From Saccharothrix sp. ALI-22-I (GTDB taxonomy: Bacteria > Actinomycetota > Actinomycetes > Mycobacteriales > Pseudonocardiaceae): a DNA stretch of 64,000 nucleotides. Below the pieces are notes generated by a model. That model had not been told where the DNA came from. It was given only the letters and a program-made list of their open reading frames with translations, and made no database searches. The position numbers and the translations under genes were made by a program. Numbering within the stretch: the stretch's first letter is position 1; every line of letters begins with the position of its first letter. Shown here piece by piece: positions 57,362 through 64,000 of this stretch. The stretch spans positions 186,001 to 250,000 of the forward strand of contig NZ_MTQP01000067.1 in NCBI RefSeq assembly GCF_001984175.1, read 5' to 3'.

Positions 57362-59886
57362 TCCGGCATACCGAGGAGGACGCCGATGAGATCCTGCTGC
57401 GTCTGCTTCGAGACCCGGAGGGAACGGAACCCGTCGCATTCCGGGACGACCTGCACGCCAGGTTGGCACACGCCATCACGTCCGACGGGGTGAGCGACCT
57501 GGATCTCGGGGTGTTGGTGCGTCACCTGCTTCGACGCTGGTCGCTTCGAGACCGGCGCGACGTGCGGGTCACGACGGCCGCGGTGATCTCCACCCGCCTC
57601 CGCTGCGTACGGGACGCGGTGCTCCTACGAGAGGACACACCGGACAGGTGGTCGGCAGATCCCTGGGAACCGGGTTGGTTGGGTCCGGGTACACCGGACG
57701 CGGCGGCAGCCGCCGGTATCGAAGCCGGGAGGAGATTCCGCAGCAGCGAACTGATCGCGGATCCGTTCTTCGAGCGGTGCACGGGTTACGCGTACTACCG
57801 CACACCAGGGCAACGTGCAGCGTGCCGCGCAGTGGTCTCGGCACCCGCGGGTAGCACGATCATCGCGATGCTACCCACCGGTTCCGGCAAGACCGAGGTC
57901 GCCCTGTGCCTCGCGGACCAGCGGAAGAATTCCCTGACGCTGGTGGTCGTACCGACGGTCGCGTTGGCGTACGACTTCGAACGCCGGTTCAGGGAGCACT
58001 ACGCCAGGCGCAATCCGGCGGTCGACAAGTCAGCATTCAAGTTCGCTTGGACGGGCGACACCCCCGCCGAGACACGAGAAGTGTTCAAGTCCCGGGTGCG
58101 CGAGGGACGGCAGCCGCTGCTCGTGACTTCACCCGAATCGATGACCCGATCGTTGCGCGAACTGCTGCTCGACGCCGCGAAGACCGGTCGGCTCGGCGGC
58201 CTGGTGATCGACGAAGCGCATCTGGTCACCCAGTGGGGGCGCGACTTCAGGCCAGAATTCCGCACATTGGCCGACTTGCGGCGTGACCTCCTGCGACGTG
58301 CGGCCGAACGCGAGCACCCGGAACCCACGACTTTACTCCTCAGCGCGACACTCGGTTCGTACGAGCTCGAGGACCTGCATTTCCTGTTCAGCGAGCCCGG
58401 ACCGTGCACCCTCATCGCCGCGAACGCGTTGCGTGCGGAGCCCGAGTTGTGGATCTCGGCCGCTGATGACGAGCAGGTCCGACAGGACCGCGTGCTTGAG
58501 GCACTCGCGCGCTTGCCGCGCCCGGCGGTGCTGTACCTCACCTCACCGGAGATCGCCGAGCAGTGGGCGGCCCGGCTAAGGGAACACGGCTATCGCCGCC
58601 TCGCCACGGTGACCGGGCAGACCAGCGCCGAGGACAGGATGCTTGTGCTGGAAGGCTTGCGGAACACGGAGCACTCCCCTGCGTCGATCGACCTGGTTGT
58701 CGCCACTTCGGCGTTCGGACTCGGGATCGACTACCCCCACATCCGTACCGTGGTCCACGCCTGTCTCCCCGAGACGGTCGACCGCTGGTACCAGGAACTG
58801 GGGCGCGGTGGTAGAGACGGTCACGTCTCGGCAGGTCTCCTGATCACCGCACCGAAGGACGAGGCCGAAGCGGGCAATCTGACGACCAAGGTCCTCAGCC
58901 CTCCAACCGCCCAGGACCGCTGGAACGACCTCTGGGGACACAGGCGGACGCATTCCGGCAAGACGTTCGTCGACTTGGAGGGCAGCCGCGGCGTCGCGCG
59001 GGGTTCCTACAACCGGCGGTGGAACGCTCAAGTGGTCCAGGCACTGGTCGAACTGGATGCATGCACACGTGTTCAGTCCGACTTCGAGGAACGCGCGGAA
59101 TTGGCGGCGAGCGTCGACGAACCGTCCGACTGGGTGGCGGTCGAACTGCGTCGCGGCGACCTGCGTGCCGCGACGTTCTGGACCGAGACGTGGCAGAAGT
59201 GGCAAGCAACGGAGATGATGCGGTCTCGGCAATCGTTGGACGCCGCTAAGGCGGTCGCCTCACTGTCAATCAGGGCGTGCGAGGGTATCGCTCGCTACTA
59301 CAAGGCTTCCGATCGAGTGTTCGGCCTGTTCGGTCGTGCTGCAGAGGGCACGGCCCCGACGGCACCGTGCGGCAGGTGCCCCGGATGCCGGCGTGATGGA
59401 ACAGCTCCTTCGGAGGATTCGTCTCCTGGGCTGCCGCAGTCTTGGCCGCTGGCCCGCGACGCCACTGCGGATCTGGCACGCCTGGCTGCCGCCTCCGGAG
59501 CCCATGACGGTTTGATCCTGCTGACCACAGACGACCACGAGCGGGTGGCGTCGACCCTCGCACTCGCCCTGATCCGGCGAGGCGTTCGGCACATCGCCGG
59601 TTCGCTTGACGTCGATCTGCCCGCCGACCGGTGGGTCTTCCGCGACGCTGAACCAGTCGGCCCCAGTGAACTGACACCCTGTTCGTCGTTCGTCATCCAC
59701 CCGGCCGGTTACCGGGTGCCGGGCACCTGGCTGGTGCCGAGTGCCAGGGCAGCACAACGGCAGCAGATCGAGCAGATGTACGACGTGCTGCTCGTGGAAC
59801 ACGGCACGTCGATCAACGGGCGCCAGGTCGGGCGCGAACTCGCGGCCCTCGACGCCTGGACCGCTCTGGAAGTCATCAGGAGTTGA
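57358..59886 (+). CDS. dpdF: DpdF, RecQ-like helicase
   Basis: 842 residues from GTG 57358, a GTGA overlap with dpdE; ATG 57328 would lengthen it by 10 residues. Motifs: YYRTPGQRAACRAVVSAPAG, Walker A MLPTGSGKTEVALCLADQ, VIDEAHLVTQWGRDFRPEFR, LLLSATLGSYELED, and VVATSAFGLGIDYPHIRTVV with DRWYQELGRGGRDGHVS. A RecQ-like Cys cluster CGRCPGCRRDG is at about residues 672-682. It belongs to the restriction half of the cluster, presumably unwinding or translocating on unmodified DNA. Confidence 0.9.
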   Translation: MIRHTEEDADEILLRLLRDPEGTEPVAFRDDLHARLAHAITSDGVSDLDLGVLVRHLLRRWSLRDRRDVRVTTAAVISTRLRCVRDAVLLREDTPDRWSADPWEPGWLGPGTPDAAAAAGIEAGRRFRSSELIADPFFERCTGYAYYRTPGQRAACRAVVSAPAGSTIIAMLPTGSGKTEVALCLADQRKNSLTLVVVPTVALAYDFERRFREHYARRNPAVDKSAFKFAWTGDTPAETREVFKSRVREGRQPLLVTSPESMTRSLRELLLDAAKTGRLGGLVIDEAHLVTQWGRDFRPEFRTLADLRRDLLRRAAEREHPEPTTLLLSATLGSYELEDLHFLFSEPGPCTLIAANALRAEPELWISAADDEQVRQDRVLEALARLPRPAVLYLTSPEIAEQWAARLREHGYRRLATVTGQTSAEDRMLVLEGLRNTEHSPASIDLVVATSAFGLGIDYPHIRTVVHACLPETVDRWYQELGRGGRDGHVSAGLLITAPKDEAEAGNLTTKVLSPPTAQDRWNDLWGHRRTHSGKTFVDLEGSRGVARGSYNRRWNAQVVQALVELDACTRVQSDFEERAELAASVDEPSDWVAVELRRGDLRAATFWTETWQKWQATEMMRSRQSLDAAKAVASLSIRACEGIARYYKASDRVFGLFGRAAEGTAPTAPCGRCPGCRRDGTAPSEDSSPGLPQSWPLARDATADLARLAAASGAHDGLILLTTDDHERVASTLALALIRRGVRHIAGSLDVDLPADRWVFRDAEPVGPSELTPCSSFVIHPAGYRVPGTWLVPSARAAQRQQIEQMYDVLLVEHGTSINGRQVGRELAALDAWTALEVIRS

Positions 59887-59888
59887 TC

Positions 59889-60791
59889 GTGACGTATTTG
59901 AAGAACCAGGTGGTTGCGAGTGCACAAGCCTTGTTCGTGATCTGCCGCTACCTCGCCGAGCACCGCGACGGCGAGTCGTTGGACCTCCTGGTGAAGGAAC
60001 TGGTTCCACCCGCGAACAGTGAGGTCGGACGTGGCAGCCGGACGGCGGACGTGCCCACGATGCTGACCGACTCCCTGTCCATCGGCGTTGACCTCGGCAT
60101 TCTCGACGCCCAAGGAAGTGGCGCCCGTCGGCTGTGGTCGCTGCGCGGCGAGTACGTGGCGCCTGTCAAGGCGGTCCCCACGACGGATTCCCGTGGGTTC
60201 CGAAACCTCCTCCTCCGGCTGTTCGGCGCTCGGGCACTGGCGTCGGTGGCAGAGGGGGAGCGTCCTCCAGATGTGCCGTTCGCCCTGGTCTGGCTCATGA
60301 CGAAGGACCCGCTGTCGACGTTTCCCCAAGTGTGGGACGAAGAACTCCAGAGGACCTTCGACCAGGCGGGCATGCGATCAGCCGTTTACAACGAGGAGCA
60401 GTGGCGCCCGTTCATCCGCTGGGCACGAGCGCTCGGCCTGATCACGATGGTTTCCGCGGGCAACAAGCCACGTGTGCTGATCGACCCCACTAAAGCGGTC
60501 GAGGGTGTGCTCGACGAGCTGCCGCAACAAAGCTCGGCCGTCGAATGGCTTAAGCATTTGCACACTGCGGTGCCACTGCTTGGCGATCCGCGCTTGCTGG
60601 AATCGCTGCCGGCCGGTCAACAAGCGGAGACCACCCCTTTGGCCGCGACGGTGTTGGCAATGTTCAAGCTGGAACGCGCTGGCCGTCTGCGACTGATCTC
60701 CTCGGATGACGCCGCAGACACCGTGGCGCTGCGCTTGGGCGACCGCGTTCGCCGCATCGCCCAGGTTCACACGGTGAAGGAGTCCGCGTGA
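59889..60791 (+). CDS. dpdG: DpdG
   Basis: 300 residues from GTG 59889, preceded by AGGAG at 6 bases; TTG 59883 would overlap the dpdF stop. All-alpha, winged-helix-like in parts (VVASAQALFVICRYLAEHRD; TMLTDSLSIGVDLGILDAQG; WLMTKDPLSTFPQVWDEELQ; WIRWARALG-type block PFIRWARALGLITMV). No catalytic motif is visible. The assignment rests on its place between the RecQ-like helicase and the large ATPase, as in known dpd clusters, and on its length. Confidence 0.8.
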   Translation: MTYLKNQVVASAQALFVICRYLAEHRDGESLDLLVKELVPPANSEVGRGSRTADVPTMLTDSLSIGVDLGILDAQGSGARRLWSLRGEYVAPVKAVPTTDSRGFRNLLLRLFGARALASVAEGERPPDVPFALVWLMTKDPLSTFPQVWDEELQRTFDQAGMRSAVYNEEQWRPFIRWARALGLITMVSAGNKPRVLIDPTKAVEGVLDELPQQSSAVEWLKHLHTAVPLLGDPRLLESLPAGQQAETTPLAATVLAMFKLERAGRLRLISSDDAADTVALRLGDRVRRIAQVHTVKESA

Positions 60792-63700
60792 CCATCTCGA
60801 TGAAGACCTTCCGATGCTGGACGGCGGAGTCCGTGCGGCAAACGGTGTTCTCCGACATCGGTGCCATGCCCACCGACACCGATGCGGTGTTCATGGCAGC
60901 GCACACCCCAATGGTGTTGGAGCACTTGCGGGGTTCCGAGATCCGTGACGGCGACACCGGTGAACGCCGAGTGCTGAACGCACTGCTCGCGACCATGGGG
61001 GACAATTCGCGGAACACGCTGATCGCGATCACCGGAGCTTCGGGAGCAGGCAAGAGCCACGTGGTCCGTTGGGTTCACGCGAACCTCGACCGCGAGGACG
61101 ACCGGTACCACGTCCTCTACGTACCCAGGGCAGTCCAGACGATCCGCCAACTGCTCAAGCGGATCGTCGAGGGACTGCCCGGCGGCGGCGGGACAGAACT
61201 GATGGAGCGGGTTGACGCGGCAGTCGGCAAGACGACTCCGGGCGAGTTGCGAGACCGCTTGCTGGCGGAGATCCGCTTGGTGTTGACCTGGACGTTGGAA
61301 CCGGCGCCCGCACGTCCGGGTGAGGACAAGCACGAGGCTCAGGCCCGCGAGATGCGCACCAGCCTCCTCGGGTTGGCGGACGAGCAGGGCAAGCGGCGCA
61401 ACGGCTTGGCTGATCTCCTCGAACTGCCGCCCGTGAACCAGGCCCTGCTGCGTCCGGGTGGACTGCTCGACCGGTTCACCGGTTCGGTGTACGAAGAGAC
61501 GTCCAGTCGCGACGACCAGCAGGAGGGCTTCACGAGAGACGACCTGCCTCTGCGTGAGGCTCGCATGCGGCGGGCGCTCGCCGACAACAGAGAACTGCGC
61601 GACCTGTGGAACGTCATCGAACTCGCCCCTGATTCGGCGATGCAGTTGCTCAACGAAGCGCTGGCGCAAGCGGCGCCGCGGGCTCTGGGCTTCCGCGGTC
61701 ACAACGGTGAAACGCTCGCTTCACTCTTCCACCGGTCACGACAGATCCTCCGCAGTGAGAACAAGGAACTGGTCCTGCTCTTCGAGGACCTGGTGCAGTT
61801 CGGCCTGATCGACGGCGAGTTGTACGACCAGTTCACCATTCAGCCCGGTGACGATATGGCGCCGCTGCGCGTCGTCTTCGCGGTGACGAACGGTGCGTTC
61901 GACCGTCTCCACGAGACGGTGACGACCCGGATTACCCACAGGTTCGCAGTCACGCCGAACGCGACCACCGACCGGGAGCAGTTCATCGGGCGTTACCTCA
62001 ACCTCGTTCGAGTCGGCCGTCCCGACGTGGAAAAAGCGTGGGCCGAAGCCGATCGGGACGGCAGTTGGATGCGGAACGCGTGCGACACGCTGGAGGACGG
62101 CAACCCCTGCCGCTTCCGCGACAAGTGTCATGCGGGATTCGGTGCCGTCGACATCGCGGGGTTGGGCAGGGTCGGCCTCTACCCCTACAACGACGTGGCG
62201 TTGACACGAGCGCTGAAGGGCCAGGGGGAAAGCCCCACACCCCGCGAGGTGCTGGACGTGTGCGTGACCCAGGAGTTGATCGAAGCCGACGCTCGCATCG
62301 AGGACGGCACCTACCCGCACGAAGGGGTACGTGAGCGTTTCGATTTCACGGTCCAGCGCGCGAAGGAGATGGTGCTGAGAGGCCGGTCCGGAGAGCAGGC
62401 CGAACGACTGTACCGCGCACTCGTCCTGTGGGGTGATGAACGAGAATTGCCGCCTGCGGTGGCCGAGGCTTTCTCCATACAGCCGACCTCCGGAAGTGTG
62501 ATCAGCGCTCCTGCGCTGGCCCAGCCCGGGCGACAGGGCGGCACACCGAAGGCCGAAGCACCCACCGCTTCGCCCGCAGTCAATCCACTCCTTCCCCTGT
62601 ACCAGTGGCAGAATGGTGAAGAACTGCCTGGCCGCGACGCCGACCAGTATCGATCAATCCTGTACAAGCTGGTCAGCGAGCGACTCGATCTCGATCAGGA
62701 CCTGTTCCACACCGCGGGCAACGGCACCGGCGGGACGTTGCTCAAGAAACTGTTCCGCAGCTACTCCTTCGTGATCGAGGACTCCAGGGGAAGGATCCCT
62801 TCCGGAACGAACGTGCGATTCGATTTGACCCGCGACCCGGAAGACGTCCGAGCCATGATCGCGGCGAAGTGGTTCGACGACCACAGTCGGTGGAACGCAC
62901 AGGACGCCGACTGGGTACCGGAGGACTACGATCTGGTCGACCTGATGCTGACGCTGGAGGACCGACTGGATCGGTGGGCCGCAGAGGTTCGACGTCGTTT
63001 CCTCGAACAGGTCGGTGAACGCGAGGTCGTCCGCGCCGCCATCGGGCTTCGCGCGGTTGCACTGCTCGCGCTCGGCACCATTCCCGACCGGCTCAAGAGC
63101 ACCAACAGCGTCCTGACCGGAAAACCGAAAGTCGGTGATGCCCTCCCAGGGTGGGCCGAGGTGGACAGGACGGCGCGTGATGTCCTGAACGCCGTTTCCG
63201 CCGCAGACCTGATCGCAAACTTCGCGGCGGTGCGCCAGGGCGACACTGGCGGGCCCAAATTGATCGACGCGATCGGATTGAAGTTCGACCTCAGAACAGT
63301 AGTCAAACGGCCGGTCGAGTACCTCCGCGGGTTGGAGAGTTCGGCTGCGGAAGGCAATGCCGACGTGGCCAACTGGGCCAAGAAGTTGGCCAACGCCGTC
63401 GAGAAGGCGGCGAGTGCCCGGTCACCCGAACTGACCGAAGCCGTCGACTATATTTCCACGGAACTGCATGGATACGCGCCCAAGGACGTGGCGGACAGCG
63501 CTCGAGAAGTCGCCAGAGCCGCTCGCGATCATGGTCTGTTCCGCCCCGGTGACGGGTTCGAAAGCTTCATGGAAGCAGCCACCGTGGTCGAACAGATCCC
63601 CTCCTCCCTGCCACGCAGGTGGCCGGAAGACGATGATCGATCGCCCGCAGACCAGGTGCTCGCGGCGCAGGGATGGGCGAGCGCTGCGATCAACGGCGCG

Positions 63701-63871
63701 AAAGCGCTCACTCAACTGAAGAACAACATGGAAGCGACACGTGCCGAGTGCGCGCGCAACGACGCGACGGCGGAGGACTTGGAAGCCAGGATTCGGGCGG
63801 TGCGCACGGCTCTTGGCGACATCCGCGGACACTTGGACGAACTGCGCACGCCGGAGGGCGGCCTTGACTGA
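60788..63871 (+). CDS. dpdH: DpdH, large ATPase of the Dpd system
   Basis: 1,027 residues from GTG 60788 (AAGGAG upstream; GTGA overlap with dpdG). Walker A is in IAITGASGAGKSHVVRWVHA, a Walker B-like ELVLLFEDLVQFGLIDGELY lies about residue 325, and a paired-Cys block EDGNPCRFRDKCHAGFG follows near 440. The C-terminal half is helical and ends in a coiled coil (ALTQLKNNMEATRAECARND). This layout fits DpdH, an AAA/STAND-like ATPase of the restriction half. Confidence 0.88.
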   Translation: MTISMKTFRCWTAESVRQTVFSDIGAMPTDTDAVFMAAHTPMVLEHLRGSEIRDGDTGERRVLNALLATMGDNSRNTLIAITGASGAGKSHVVRWVHANLDREDDRYHVLYVPRAVQTIRQLLKRIVEGLPGGGGTELMERVDAAVGKTTPGELRDRLLAEIRLVLTWTLEPAPARPGEDKHEAQAREMRTSLLGLADEQGKRRNGLADLLELPPVNQALLRPGGLLDRFTGSVYEETSSRDDQQEGFTRDDLPLREARMRRALADNRELRDLWNVIELAPDSAMQLLNEALAQAAPRALGFRGHNGETLASLFHRSRQILRSENKELVLLFEDLVQFGLIDGELYDQFTIQPGDDMAPLRVVFAVTNGAFDRLHETVTTRITHRFAVTPNATTDREQFIGRYLNLVRVGRPDVEKAWAEADRDGSWMRNACDTLEDGNPCRFRDKCHAGFGAVDIAGLGRVGLYPYNDVALTRALKGQGESPTPREVLDVCVTQELIEADARIEDGTYPHEGVRERFDFTVQRAKEMVLRGRSGEQAERLYRALVLWGDERELPPAVAEAFSIQPTSGSVISAPALAQPGRQGGTPKAEAPTASPAVNPLLPLYQWQNGEELPGRDADQYRSILYKLVSERLDLDQDLFHTAGNGTGGTLLKKLFRSYSFVIEDSRGRIPSGTNVRFDLTRDPEDVRAMIAAKWFDDHSRWNAQDADWVPEDYDLVDLMLTLEDRLDRWAAEVRRRFLEQVGEREVVRAAIGLRAVALLALGTIPDRLKSTNSVLTGKPKVGDALPGWAEVDRTARDVLNAVSAADLIANFAAVRQGDTGGPKLIDAIGLKFDLRTVVKRPVEYLRGLESSAAEGNADVANWAKKLANAVEKAASARSPELTEAVDYISTELHGYAPKDVADSAREVARAARDHGLFRPGDGFESFMEAATVVEQIPSSLPRRWPEDDDRSPADQVLAAQGWASAAINGAKALTQLKNNMEATRAECARNDATAEDLEARIRAVRTALGDIRGHLDELRTPEGGLD

Positions 63872-64000
63872 CAACGCACCCGAATGGATCACGGCGACAG
63901 GCCGTGCGGTGAGGAGGGCCGGCGACGCGGTCCAGGCGCAGGACGAACTCAAAGCCTTGAACGACGCGCTGCGAGAACTCGAGCAGATCCGCGCCGAACT
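63864..64000 (+). CDS. Start of a further Dpd-operon gene (partial)
   Basis: TTG 63864 with GGAGG 6 bases upstream overlaps the dpdH stop by 8 bases and stays open to the window edge (45 codons). The visible part (TDNAPEWITATGRAVRRAGD, then LKALNDALRELEQIRAEL) is a helical, coiled-coil-prone N-terminus. By position it should be dpdI, dpdJ or another member of the restriction half; the fragment is too short to decide. Confidence 0.65.
   Translation, partial: MTDNAPEWITATGRAVRRAGDAVQAQDELKALNDALRELEQIRAE

Overview
The window is high-GC DNA with GTG/TTG starts and tight ATGA/GTGA gene overlaps. Its gene content (MeaB, crotonyl-CoA carboxylase/reductase, DUF3558-type lipoproteins, NarL-type two-component genes, SCO6745-family protein) fits a filamentous actinomycete, most likely Pseudonocardiales (Saccharothrix/Lentzea/Actinosynnema type). 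That placement is inferred from content only. No rRNA, tRNA or CRISPR array was found.

Positions 1-43,000 are ordinary chromosome. The order is: thioredoxin-like TPR co-chaperone and small conserved genes (0.4-4.6 kb); a drug-type ABC exporter (4.9-6.8 kb); a mannose module with a GH92 alpha-mannosidase facing a LacI regulator and mannose-6-phosphate isomerase (7-11.4 kb), ending in a remnant of an ABC ATPase gene; a TetR-controlled NmrA/SnoaL pair with a striking operator (11.5-13.4 kb); a secreted alpha/beta hydrolase; a DevS/DevR-like two-component operon with a flavin-type oxidase (16.1-18.8 kb); a scattered C4/methylmalonyl-CoA set (MeaB, thiolase, epimerase, Ccr, two-module 3-hydroxyacyl-CoA dehydrogenase; 20.9-33 kb); the PTS-dependent dihydroxyacetone kinase operon dhaKLM; an iron-box-controlled siderophore-binding lipoprotein; an aldehyde dehydrogenase; and a sodium:solute symporter.

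At 43.0 kb the context changes. An intact IS5-family insertion sequence with terminal repeats and a TAA target duplication sits directly against a phage-type integrase plus a DUF6262-like coiled-coil partner, a pair typical of Tn554-like elements. To their right is a complete-looking 7-deazaguanine DNA-modification and restriction (Dpd) island running off the end of the window. Its leftward operon is queC-queE-queD-folE2-VUT transporter (preQ0 supply). Its rightward operon is an uncharacterised gene, a dpdB-like gene, dpdA (DNA transglycosylase) and a second dpdB-like gene. After a terminator and a palindrome-rich regulatory gap come dpdE (SNF2 helicase), dpdF (RecQ-like helicase), dpdG, dpdH (ATPase) and the start of one more gene. 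The inferred logic is: make preQ0, insert it into DNA with DpdA/DpdB, and use DpdE-H to attack unmodified DNA.

Non-coding features of note: a 14-bp minisatellite next to two DnaA-box matches at the left edge; two intergenic arrays of one 22-bp repeat family (4.7 and 27.5 kb); several strong hairpins between convergent genes; and operator-like palindromes ahead of ccr, the TetR gene and dpdE.
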